From an uncultured Ruminococcus sp. (GTDB taxonomy: Bacteria > Bacillota > Clostridia > Oscillospirales > Ruminococcaceae), in contig CANQJO010000002.1 in assembly GCA_947624255.1 (NCBI GenBank), forward strand, positions 124,001-188,000: a stretch of 64,000 nucleotides of DNA. Direction: 5' to 3'. Under the pieces are notes generated by a model. That model ran no database searches. It saw only the letters and a list, made by a program, of their open reading frames with translations, and was not told the origin of the DNA. The translations under genes were made by a program, and so were the position numbers. Of the stretch, positions 1 through 8,507 are shown piece by piece. Within the stretch, counting starts at the first letter, position 1. The number at the start of each line of letters is the position of its first letter.

Positions 1-268
1 CTTCCGCAGCTCCCTTGCTGTTTACAATGCTATTATATTCTCAAATCATGATTTTGTCAAGGGATTTTTTTAAGATTCGGCATTTATAATATTATTTTTC
101 TGATTTCAACATTTTTTGAGTGCGTTTTTAACAAAACGTCAGGGAACAGCGATCTCGCATTCACAAAAATCGCTGATGAACGTCTAATCAAATGTTTAGA
201 GTGAAATTAGTATCAGGTCTCATTGAAAACCAACGCATACCGTATGTCAGATCCTTTGGCATACGGCA

Positions 269-289
269 GCGTTATTCTCCTCAGAGGGC
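269..289 (+). repeat. 21-nt repeat GCGTTATTCTCCTCAGAGGGC, copy 1 (inverted relative to copy at 2936-2956)
   Basis: Exact 21-nt match to the reverse complement of 2936-2956, read directly from the sequence. Confidence 0.8.
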
Positions 290-344
290 TACGTTCCGCT
301 TTTGGTGTCCGCCTTGACATACAAAATCTCCGTTCATAATTATT

Positions 345-1043
345 TCAGGAGCTGACCGATCCGTCAATAATGACGTAGAGGAAATTACCATTATGCGGAA
401 TGGAGTCGTACTCTTCCTGAGTAAGAGCGACGACCTCTGTGCGTGCAAGATACATAGCGAGCGTCTCCTCCATTTTGTCAAGTCTTGCATTGGTTTCGTC
501 AAGGTCAAATTCAGCCATTTTTTCATCCAGCATACTTAGATACTGTTTAGCAGTCTGCCGGAGCTCACTGATATACGGCGAAATATCAAGATTATCGATC
601 TTATCCTGTATCTTTTCCATTGCCTCTGATGCCGCATTGTTGATCTCGCTTATGAGCTGTTCGGCAGTTTCCGGCAGAGGCTCATTTTTTCCGTTGAGTG
701 CCGGGCTGACAAAGACGGGTTTCATCTGAAATTTGAGAATAAGCTCATCGTTTCGAGAGACTCTCATTTCAAGCTGCAGAAGACCTGCATTCACGGTAAA
801 GCTGCTCATAACTTTCCAGTCAAGCTTTAGCTTTTCGCCTGAAATTACCGGTATAAGCGTCTGATTGACCTCCCACTTATCCTCAGTCAGACCGATTAGT
901 GTGAAGCTGCAATCAGCGAGATCAATGCCGTTATAGAAGCGATCCAACACAAATGTTATCGTATCGGCACAGTGTTCTCCCTGAGTAAACAGGCGGCTGA
1001 ACGGATAGGTGGGAATATTTTTTCCGTTTGCGAAAATTTCCAT
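345..1043 (-). CDS. Phage baseplate/tail-fibre-like protein (BppU-like N-terminus, coiled coil, C-terminal TQEEYDSIP..LYVIID motif)
   Basis: 232-aa ORF; N-terminal beta-rich domain, long helical middle and C-terminal motif typical of Firmicute phage tail appendage proteins. Confidence 0.55.
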   Translation of the reverse strand: MEIFANGKNIPTYPFSRLFTQGEHCADTITFVLDRFYNGIDLADCSFTLIGLTEDKWEVNQTLIPVISGEKLKLDWKVMSSFTVNAGLLQLEMRVSRNDELILKFQMKPVFVSPALNGKNEPLPETAEQLISEINNAASEAMEKIQDKIDNLDISPYISELRQTAKQYLSMLDEKMAEFDLDETNARLDKMEETLAMYLARTEVVALTQEEYDSIPHNGNFLYVIIDGSVSS

Positions 1044-1209
1044 GATCTACCTCCTTATTTTCACTGAATGGTTTGGAGGTTCCGCAGTCCCTCCCAATAA
1101 ACATTGAAAAAGAGAGGCAATTCAACGTGAAAGCATTGAATATTGAGAAAAGTTTACAAAAAATTCATAATATAATGCGATTTTTGCAGAAAATAAAAGG
1201 AGCATAAGG

Positions 1210-1239
1210 TTGACAGAAATGTTCCTTTTGCTGTATAAT
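1210..1239 (+). promoter_or_regulatory. Sigma-70-type promoter TTGACA-18-TATAAT upstream of the SCP2-like gene
   Basis: TTGACA at 1210-1215 and TATAAT at 1234-1239, 18-bp spacer. Confidence 0.75.
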
Positions 1240-1361
1240 GTATTTGGAAATATTGATGAGAGATAGTGGGAATTTTGCTCATCAATGGCAGCTTCACGGC
1301 AAATACACAAATTATCTGTCGGAATTTTGCGGAGTAGTATGAGAAAGTGAGGAATTTTCAG

Positions 1362-1685
1362 ATGACTGTACAGGAGCTTATCGAAAAACTGAGGAAAAAG
1401 GCAGAGGACATTGACGTATCGGAAACTGATTTTCTTGCCGTTCAGGTGAATATCAAGGACGCTGATCCCGGAGTGTTCTACATCGAGATAAAGGATCGGA
1501 ATATCAATATTGAGCCGTATGAATACAACGACAGAAACTGTGCTGTCACAATGACTATGGCGAATTTCAACAAGCTCATAGACGGAAAGCTCGATCCCGT
1601 AGCAGCCTATACGCTGGGGAAACTGAAGGTTGACGGAGATATCGGCAAGGCTCTGGAATTCGCAAAGCTGGTAAAGAAAAAATAA
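1362..1685 (+). CDS. SCP2 sterol-binding-domain-like small protein
   Basis: ORF MTVQELIEKLRKKAEDID...AYTLGKLKVDGDIGKALEFAKL; the VDGDIGKAL-type C-terminus is typical of SCP2 folds. ATG at 1362 is preceded by GAGGA; the ORF is open from GTG 1347. Confidence 0.7.
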   Translation: MTVQELIEKLRKKAEDIDVSETDFLAVQVNIKDADPGVFYIEIKDRNINIEPYEYNDRNCAVTMTMANFNKLIDGKLDPVAAYTLGKLKVDGDIGKALEFAKLVKKK

Positions 1686-1711
1686 AGGGAGGTCAAAACC
1701 TCCCTTTTTTG
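1685..1711 (+). terminator. Rho-independent terminator after the SCP2-like gene
   Basis: AAGGGAGGT-CAAA-ACCTCCCTTTTTT hairpin immediately after the stop codon. Confidence 0.85.
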
Positions 1712-1715
1712 AACC

Positions 1716-1764
1716 GCCCACACCGGGGATCTATGGCAGATCTCCTGTGTGGGCAGATTTTTTT
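1716..1764 (+). terminator. Second tandem terminator-like hairpin
   Basis: GCCCACACCGG ... CCTGTGTGGGC stem followed by AGATTTTTTT. Confidence 0.6.
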
Positions 1765-1769
1765 GAGAA

Positions 1770-2891
1770 TTATTTTCCGTAATGTTCAGCGATCTTTTTC
1801 AGATCGTCTATTATGGGCAGATGCTGCGGACAGACACTCTCGCACTGACCGCAGGCAATACAGTCAGATGCCTTTCCGAATTTGCTGCAAAGCATCTCAT
1901 AATTGGTATAATTTATTGTCCAGCCTTTCTCCTCGAGTTTTTCACGCATATCCTCATTATACAGCGAGAAAAATTGTGGGATAGCTATATGCCGGGGACA
2001 GCCTTCGGTACAGTAGGAACAGCCTGTGCAGGGAACGGCGATCTGATCGTTTATGATATCAGCGACTTTGAAACAGATCTTCATTTCCTCATCGGTCAGT
2101 GGTTTGAGATCCTTCATATAGCTGATATTATCCCGGATCTGTTCAAGAGAGGACATTCCCGAAAGCACGACCATAACTCCCGGCAGGCTTGCGGCAAAGC
2201 GTATCGCCCAGCTTGAGATGCTCATATCCGGAGCATACGACTTGAACAGCTTTTCAGCCTCTTCGGGAATTTTTGCAAGAGTACCGCCTTTGACCGGCTC
2301 CATGATGATTATGGGAACATCATGCTTTCTTGCCGTTTCGTAACATTCACGGGCGTGTACCCACGGACTTTCCCAATCGAGATAATTTATCTGGAGCTGT
2401 ACAAACTCCATTTCGGGATGTTTGGTAAGGATCTCATCAAGAAGCTCGGGAGTATCGTGGAAAGAAAAACCGGCGTGTCTGACAAGTCCCTCAGCCTTCT
2501 TATCAAGGATCCAGTTAAAGCAGTCGAGCTCTTCATATTTGGGATACATAGCGGCTTCAATGCCATGAAGAAGATAATAGTCAAAATAACCCGCACCTGT
2601 TTTTTCAAGCTGAGCATTAAACACTGTATCACGTTCTTCAAGAGAGTTGAAAAATCCGGCATGGAGCTTTGTTGCGAGGGTAAAGCTATCACGGGGGTGT
2701 CGGTCAACGAGAGCCGTTTTAGTGACATTTTCACTTGCAAAGGCATGGTACATCCAAGCAGTGTCGAAATATGTAAAGCCGTTTTCAATAAACATATCGA
2801 CCATTTTCTTTACCTGCTCGATATCAATATCGGAGGCATTATTCGGATCATTCTGCGGAAGCCGCATAAGACCAAAGCCAAGTTTTTTCAT
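1770..2891 (-). CDS. Aldo/keto reductase with C-terminal 4Fe-4S ferredoxin-type cluster motifs
   Basis: MKKLGFGLMRLPQ..., AKR fold signatures, CTGCSYCTEGCP and CIACGQCESVCP motifs. Start assigned at MKKLG (2889-2891); the upstream extension in the ORF track lies in repeat sequence. Confidence 0.9.
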   Translation of the reverse strand: MKKLGFGLMRLPQNDPNNASDIDIEQVKKMVDMFIENGFTYFDTAWMYHAFASENVTKTALVDRHPRDSFTLATKLHAGFFNSLEERDTVFNAQLEKTGAGYFDYYLLHGIEAAMYPKYEELDCFNWILDKKAEGLVRHAGFSFHDTPELLDEILTKHPEMEFVQLQINYLDWESPWVHARECYETARKHDVPIIIMEPVKGGTLAKIPEEAEKLFKSYAPDMSISSWAIRFAASLPGVMVVLSGMSSLEQIRDNISYMKDLKPLTDEEMKICFKVADIINDQIAVPCTGCSYCTEGCPRHIAIPQFFSLYNEDMREKLEEKGWTINYTNYEMLCSKFGKASDCIACGQCESVCPQHLPIIDDLKKIAEHYGK

Positions 2892-2935
2892 AGTTCGTGA
2901 CTCCTTTCGGCAAATATAATGTAGTCGTGGATGAT

Positions 2936-2956
2936 GCCCTCTGAGGAGAATAACGC
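2936..2956 (-). repeat. 21-nt repeat copy 2 (GCGTTATTCTCCTCAGAGGGC on minus strand)
   Basis: Exact reverse complement of 269-289. Confidence 0.8.
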
Positions 2957-3060
2957 AGTCATACGGCAAAAAATTTAGCGTATGTTGTGTCAGCATCCGA
3001 AGAGGTTTGTTACATTATAACATAAATTTTGTGAAATTACAATAGGTACGGCAATAAATT

Positions 3061-3094
3061 ATAGTAAACGACAAATTTATTTTGCGTTTACTAT
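3061..3094. repeat. Inverted repeat / hairpin ATAGTAAACG-A-CAAA..TTTG-CGTTTACTAT
   Basis: 10-bp perfect outer arms with further pairing CAAA/TTTG inside. Confidence 0.75.
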
Positions 3095-3124
3095 TTGCGG
3101 AGGCACTTTAAAGAATATTTACGG

Positions 3125-3213
3125 AAAATCCCCTCTTTGATAAGTGAATCGACCCGGTATTTTGTGCTGCCCGTACAAAATGGTTCGTTTCAATGTTCAG
3201 TGAGGGGATTTTT
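3125..3213. repeat. Nested hairpin element (11-bp outer stem, 7-bp inner stem)
   Basis: AAAATCCCCTC (3125-3135) pairs with GAGGGGATTTT (3202-3212); inner ATTTTGT (3159-3165) pairs with ACAAAAT (3175-3181). Confidence 0.7.
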
Positions 3214-3388
3214 CTACTTAAAGCAGATTTTTTTGCGTGCCGGGCTACAGCCGGATCTCTCTTTGGGGGATCATGATCACCTTTACTTTATTGCCGTTCC
3301 GCTCTATACGAATGACAATTTTGATGAAAGAATGGTAATAAAATCTGAAAGTGTGACGCTCGATAATACGAAGTGAGATATTAAAAGG

Positions 3389-3428
3389 AGCACCGTACAA
3401 AGCACGCCTGACGGCTTTGTACGGTGCT
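3389..3428 (-). terminator. Terminator-like hairpin downstream of the nadBC-HAD run
   Basis: AGCACCGTACAAAGC ... GCTTTGTACGGTGCT 15-bp stem; followed on the minus strand by CCTTTTAA (weak U-tract). Confidence 0.6.
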
Positions 3429-3455
3429 GCATTATCGGGATAAATGATGCTTGCA

Positions 3456-4100
3456 TCAAAGGGGAGTACGTGCTTCAAGAGTTTCCATAAGGTCGGGCAG
3501 ATCGCTGAACTTTTTTAATTCGGGAACAGTCTCTTTGATTTTTCCGAAGCCGTAAGCAGCATGGATAAATTCAACACCTGCCTTTACAGCAGCATCACGA
3601 TCACCCTGTATATCACCGATATAAAAGGCTTTCCCGATGCCGTTCCTACTGACTATGAGAGCAATATTATCGCTTTTTTCTTTAAGGTCATTGCCATAGC
3701 ATTCTAAATCATCAAAATATTTGCCAAAGCCGTAATGTTCGAGAAATGCCTCTATATACCCACTCTGACAGTTGCTGACGATATAAAGAGAAAATTTCTC
3801 CTTGAGCCTTATCAATGTTTTTTCAAGATCCGGATACAGCACGCCGCCGTGTTTCAGAAGATACTCATTTTCGTGATCGCAGCAAAGCTGCAGGAGCTCC
3901 ATGCGTTCTTTTTTTGGCAGATCATCGAATAATATATCTGCAATTTTATCCATAGTCAGCCCCATAACGCTCATTACGTCATGCTGTGTTACGTGGCGGG
4001 GATATCCGCACTCCTTTAATTTTTCGCTCCACGCGGCGGCAACGTTCTCGGATGAATCCCAGAGAGTGCCGTCCATATCAAAAATCAGACCTGTTTTCAT
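3456..4100 (-). CDS. HAD-family hydrolase (phosphoglycolate-phosphatase-like)
   Basis: IFDMDGTLWDS motif I, YIVSNCQSGY, GDIQGDRDAAVKAG motifs. Confidence 0.85.
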   Translation of the reverse strand: MKTGLIFDMDGTLWDSSENVAAAWSEKLKECGYPRHVTQHDVMSVMGLTMDKIADILFDDLPKKERMELLQLCCDHENEYLLKHGGVLYPDLEKTLIRLKEKFSLYIVSNCQSGYIEAFLEHYGFGKYFDDLECYGNDLKEKSDNIALIVSRNGIGKAFYIGDIQGDRDAAVKAGVEFIHAAYGFGKIKETVPELKKFSDLPDLMETLEARTPL

Positions 4101-4957
4101 ATTTTTTTCGCCATTCCGTTATTTTTGATCTTCATTGAAACATCAAAGCACTTCACAGAATGAGTCAGCGCACCAAGAGAGATTATATCCACGCCGGTCT
4201 CTGCCACAGCACGTATATTCTCCTCGATTACGTTTCCGGAAGCCTCAAGAAGCGCCCTGCCGGAGGTGATCTCCACTGCCTGTTTCATTTCGGCGCAGGA
4301 CATATTATCAAGCATGATGATCTCAACGTTGTTTTCGAGAGCCTCCCTCAGCTCATCGAGAGTGCGCACCTCGACCTCAATTTTTATTGTATGACCGATC
4401 TTTTCCCTCAGAGCTGAAACTGCTGCGGTGATACCGCCGTATGCGTCAATGTGATTATCTTTCAGCATTGCCGCATCGGAGAGATTGAAACGATGATTTT
4501 TTCCGCCGCCGACGGTGACAGCATATTTCTGGAGCGCTCTCAGTCCGGGGAGCGTCTTTCTTGTGTCCGTTACAGAGGCATTCGTTCCCTCCACCAGTTT
4601 CACGCATCTGTGAGCAGCGGAGGCAATTCCCGACATATGCTGGAGCAGATTCAGTGCCGTGCGCTCTCCTTTGAGGAGCGTGAGCGTACTTCCGCTCATT
4701 TCGGCTATTATATCGCCCGCAGCGACTTCATCGCCGTCTTTTTTTATTATGTTAAATTCCACACCGCCGCCTGCAAGATCAAAAACACGTTTTGCGACCT
4801 CTATGCCGCATACGATGCCGGAGGCTTTTGCCACATAAAAGGCAGAGCTTTTGTGCTCCTCCGGGATAAGGTTATCAGCGGCAGCGTCAATATAGTTTAT
4901 ATCCTCCGTAAGGGCAGTGGTGATGATATTGTCGATATAGCATTGTAAGAGCTTCAT
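4097..4957 (-). CDS. nadC: Nicotinate-nucleotide pyrophosphorylase (quinolinate phosphoribosyltransferase)
   Basis: TDTRKTLPGLRALQKYAVTVGGGKNHRFNLSDAAMLKDNHI signature; adjacent to nadB. Confidence 0.95.
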   Translation of the reverse strand: MKLLQCYIDNIITTALTEDINYIDAAADNLIPEEHKSSAFYVAKASGIVCGIEVAKRVFDLAGGGVEFNIIKKDGDEVAAGDIIAEMSGSTLTLLKGERTALNLLQHMSGIASAAHRCVKLVEGTNASVTDTRKTLPGLRALQKYAVTVGGGKNHRFNLSDAAMLKDNHIDAYGGITAAVSALREKIGHTIKIEVEVRTLDELREALENNVEIIMLDNMSCAEMKQAVEITSGRALLEASGNVIEENIRAVAETGVDIISLGALTHSVKCFDVSMKIKNNGMAKKI

Positions 4958-4966
4958 GGTATCCTC

Positions 4967-6424
4967 CTATTTTGTTACCTCTTCAAGGATTATCTTGGCG
5001 ACAGTCACTATTGAACGTGCGATGACGTAATCAGTGTCAACGAGAAAATCTCCCTCTGCGAGCATATTGTAAAGCTCCGTGACCTTTACAAGACCTCTTG
5101 CGGCAGCCTCCTTATCGGGAATGACGAAGTGGCTCTCCTGCATGATATTTCTCGTGGCAGTCCTGATGCCTGCCGGGATAACGGGGCTTCCGATATGCGG
5201 ATCAAACTCTGCCGCTGTGAGATCATCGGGACTGCTGTATTCCATAGATGCGATATGAGCGGCTGCACGGCGTGAGAACACAAGTGCCTCAAGGAGTGAA
5301 TTGCTTGCAAGGCGGTTGCTGCCGTGAACGCCCGTATGTGAGCACTCTCCGCAGGCATACAGACCGGGAATACTCGTCTCCGAATTTTTGTCCACGTTGA
5401 TGCCTCCCATGAGATAGTGCTGACAGGGATATACGGGAACAGGCTCTTTTGTCAGATCAAAGCCTTGTTCCATGAGATTCCTGTAGATCATGGGAAAACG
5501 CTTTTTCAGAAAATCGCTGTCCTTGTAGCTGATATCAAGGTAGAAATCCGAGCTGCCCTGCTCCTTTGCCTCCTGAACGATAGCATGAGATACAACATCA
5601 CGAGGAGCAAGCTCCAGACGGCTGTCATACTTGTGCATAAAACGCTCTTTTTTGCAGTTAAGGAGGTATGCGCCCTCACCACGTACTGCCTCGGAAATGA
5701 GGAAACACTCACGGGTGGACTTGTTGTTGAAAGCTGTAGGGTGGAACTGTACCCAATCAAGATGCTTTATCTTAGCACCCATTTCGTAGGCGAAAGCAAT
5801 GCCGTCTCCGGTAGCGGCAGCGGAGTTGGTGGTGAATTTATAGACTCTGCCGATCCCTCCGGTGGCGAGTATCATGTAACGGCTGCAGCAAGTGATATAC
5901 GAGCCGTCCGCAAGACGCATAAAGGAGGAAAAACCTCCGCTGATCTTTTTAACGCCGCAGAGAATGGTATTCTCCATGATCGTGACATTTTTTAATGTCT
6001 GCACTTTCGCAAGGAGTTTTTCGGTGATCTCACGTCCTGTTGAATCAGCATGGTGGAATATTCTGTGATGGCTGTGACCGCCCTCAAGAGTTCTGTGATA
6101 TGAGCCGTCCTCATTCTTGTCAAAGTCAACTCCGAGCTCGATCAGCCTGCTGATATCTTGAGCGGCTTCACTCACGAGGATATCAACAGCCTCTGTATCG
6201 TTTTTGAATCCGCCTGCGATGAGAGTATCATTCCTGTGAAACCTTATATTGTCATCGGGAGAGTTATACACTCCGGCGATGCCTCCCTGAGCAAGAGAAG
6301 AGTTGCACAGGCTCAGCTCACGCTTGCAGATGATAAGCACATTCAGTTCTTCGGGAAGATTTAAGGCAGCATAAAGACCGGCAGCACCGCAGCCTGCGAT
6401 AATAACGTCATATTTTTTTGTCAT
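4967..6424 (-). CDS. nadB: L-aspartate oxidase
   Basis: FAD-binding GCGAAGLYAAL, HHRIFHHADSTGREI, CGECSHTGVHGSNRLASNSLLEALVF. Confidence 0.95.
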   Translation of the reverse strand: MTKKYDVIIAGCGAAGLYAALNLPEELNVLIICKRELSLCNSSLAQGGIAGVYNSPDDNIRFHRNDTLIAGGFKNDTEAVDILVSEAAQDISRLIELGVDFDKNEDGSYHRTLEGGHSHHRIFHHADSTGREITEKLLAKVQTLKNVTIMENTILCGVKKISGGFSSFMRLADGSYITCCSRYMILATGGIGRVYKFTTNSAAATGDGIAFAYEMGAKIKHLDWVQFHPTAFNNKSTRECFLISEAVRGEGAYLLNCKKERFMHKYDSRLELAPRDVVSHAIVQEAKEQGSSDFYLDISYKDSDFLKKRFPMIYRNLMEQGFDLTKEPVPVYPCQHYLMGGINVDKNSETSIPGLYACGECSHTGVHGSNRLASNSLLEALVFSRRAAAHIASMEYSSPDDLTAAEFDPHIGSPVIPAGIRTATRNIMQESHFVIPDKEAAARGLVKVTELYNMLAEGDFLVDTDYVIARSIVTVAKIILEEVTK

Positions 6425-6441
6425 AAAAAGCCCTCCTAAGA

Positions 6442-7065
6442 TCAGTCATCGAAAAAGCCGCTCTTATATTCTGCAACACGAGCCTGATCGCCGTGGCAGT
6501 CTATCTCTATGATATCGTGACCGTACATATATTTTATAGCGGCAAAAAGACCGGTAAATGCGATCGCATTAACAAGTATGCTGAAATATATCCTTATGCC
6601 TAAAAGATTGCCGAACATTCCTCCGAGAATAACTCCGATGCAGATGATAACGACCACCTCAAAAGGCGTTTTGTACGGATCGAGGTAGAGAAACGCAAAG
6701 CACACCGCCGCTGAAATTACGGAATGTACAATGGCAAGCAGCATGGAATACGGATCATAGAAGCTCATTACCTCAAAGGAGTTTAGCTCACAGTACATCA
6801 GGAAAGCCTCCATAAGTATATATCCGGAGAAAGCGAGTTTGAGCAATAGTCTCATGCGGGCAGTTATCCATATCAGCACATCGGAGGCAATAAGTATCCC
6901 GAATCCGGAAAATTCCAGAATATATGCAATGATCTCCAGTCCCTTTGAGAATCCGCTTTCGGGATCGTAGGTACTATAATACACGTAGCAGACAAGAGCA
7001 AAGGCAATAAACAGGATATTTCCTAAAAGTCCGAATGTAAGTCCCAGTGACAGCTTTTTCTGCAT
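6442..7065 (-). CDS. Multi-pass membrane protein of unknown function
   Basis: 207-aa ORF with several hydrophobic helices; short gaps to nadB and purD suggest co-transcription. Confidence 0.7.
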   Translation of the reverse strand: MQKKLSLGLTFGLLGNILFIAFALVCYVYYSTYDPESGFSKGLEIIAYILEFSGFGILIASDVLIWITARMRLLLKLAFSGYILMEAFLMYCELNSFEVMSFYDPYSMLLAIVHSVISAAVCFAFLYLDPYKTPFEVVVIICIGVILGGMFGNLLGIRIYFSILVNAIAFTGLFAAIKYMYGHDIIEIDCHGDQARVAEYKSGFFDD

Positions 7066-7075
7066 GGCTAACTCC

Positions 7076-8359
7076 TTAACCGAGAGCTTTCAGCGCTCTC
7101 TGACCGATATCTTTTCTGTAGTGTGCGCCCTCAAAGGAGATCTTTTCAACTCCGTTGTAGGCGTTTTTCAGTGCGGCAGCAAGATCCTCACCACGGGCAG
7201 TGACACCGAGGACTCTTCCGCCGTTTGTGAGGAATTTATCGCCGTTAAGTTTAGTTCCGGCGTGGTAAACAGTACACTCATCAAGCTGACCTTTTTCGTT
7301 AAGACCGTTTATCTCCAAGCCTTTGGGATAGCTCTCGGGATATCCGCCGCTTGCCATAACTACACAGGCACAGCTTCCCTTATGCCATTTGATATCCGAT
7401 CCGGAGAGACGGTGCCGGCATACAGCTTCAAAAATTTCATACAGGTCGCCGTTCAGCATGGGCAGCACTACCTGAGTTTCGGGATCGCCGAAGCGGCAGT
7501 TATACTCTATCACCTTTGCGCCGTTCGGGGTGAGCATAAGTCCGAAGTAAAGACAGCCCTCAAAGGTACGCCCCTCAGCGTTCATGGCGTTCACGGTGGG
7601 GAGGAAGATCTTCTCCATGCACTCTTTAGCAACGTCCTCAGTGTAATACGGATTGGGAGAAAGCGTTCCCATGCCGCCGGTATTTAGCCCCTTGTCTCCG
7701 TCCAGCGCACGCTTGTGATCCATTGAGGAGATCATAGGAACTATAGTCTTTCCGTCAGTGAATGACAGCACCGAGACCTCCGGTCCGGTAAGAAATTCCT
7801 CGATAACGATGCGTGAGGAGCTTTTGCCGAATTTCAGCTCATCTATCATCTCGTGGACAGCTTTTACAGCCTCCTCTTCGTTCTGAGCGATTATCACTCC
7901 CTTGCCGAGAGCAAGACCATCTGCCTTAATTACAGCCGGATATGAATTCTGCTTTTTCAGGAATTTTACTGCGCTTTCGCTGTCTGTGAAAACCTCATAA
8001 AAAGCGGTGGGGATATTGTACTTCTTCATCAGCTCCTTTGAGAACACCTTTGAGCCTTCGATCATCGCCGCATTTGCCTTTGGACCGAAAACCATAAAGC
8101 CTTTAGCCTCCAAAGCGTCCGCCATTCCCATTACAAGAGGATCATCGGGAGCGACTACCACCATATCGGGAGAGAGCCTCTCCGCAAGAGCAACTACGCC
8201 GTCAATATCGGTCGCCCCCACATCGAAACATTGAGCATACTTTGCAATGCCGCCGTTTCCGGGAGTGCAGTATATTTTTCCTACGGACGGACTTTCGGCG
8301 AGCTTCATGATGATAGCGTGCTCTCTGCCGCCGCCGCCGACTACCAATACATTTTTCAC
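7076..8359 (-). CDS. purD: Phosphoribosylamine--glycine ligase
   Basis: MKNVLVVGGGGREHAI; ATP-grasp; EYNCRFGDPETQVVLP. Confidence 0.97.
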   Translation of the reverse strand: MKNVLVVGGGGREHAIIMKLAESPSVGKIYCTPGNGGIAKYAQCFDVGATDIDGVVALAERLSPDMVVVAPDDPLVMGMADALEAKGFMVFGPKANAAMIEGSKVFSKELMKKYNIPTAFYEVFTDSESAVKFLKKQNSYPAVIKADGLALGKGVIIAQNEEEAVKAVHEMIDELKFGKSSSRIVIEEFLTGPEVSVLSFTDGKTIVPMISSMDHKRALDGDKGLNTGGMGTLSPNPYYTEDVAKECMEKIFLPTVNAMNAEGRTFEGCLYFGLMLTPNGAKVIEYNCRFGDPETQVVLPMLNGDLYEIFEAVCRHRLSGSDIKWHKGSCACVVMASGGYPESYPKGLEINGLNEKGQLDECTVYHAGTKLNGDKFLTNGGRVLGVTARGEDLAAALKNAYNGVEKISFEGAHYRKDIGQRALKALG

Positions 8360-8507
8360 AGATTTTCCTCCTTTTCTGTTTCAGACAGCATCGCACAATT
8401 TTTACGCTGCCGCCATTATTTCATTTTTTCGCAGCCGGCAGCAGTGAAGATCATCACCGCTGCCGTAATTATTGCAGCATATCTCATAACAATGATCCCT
8501 TGAACTA

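Noticed and set aside
2892-2996. N-terminal extension of the aldo/keto reductase (MLTQHTLNFLPYDCVILLRGHHPRLHYICRKESRT)
   Set aside because: Lies in the leader containing the 21-nt repeat; the protein family starts at MKKLGFG, preceded by a GAGT-type RBS.
3095-3376. 93-aa plus-strand ORF
   Set aside because: Spans the nested hairpin element; looks like a spurious translation of a structured intergenic repeat.
5417-5995. 192-aa plus-strand ORF antisense to nadB
   Set aside because: Antisense to a clear nadB; no independent coding evidence.
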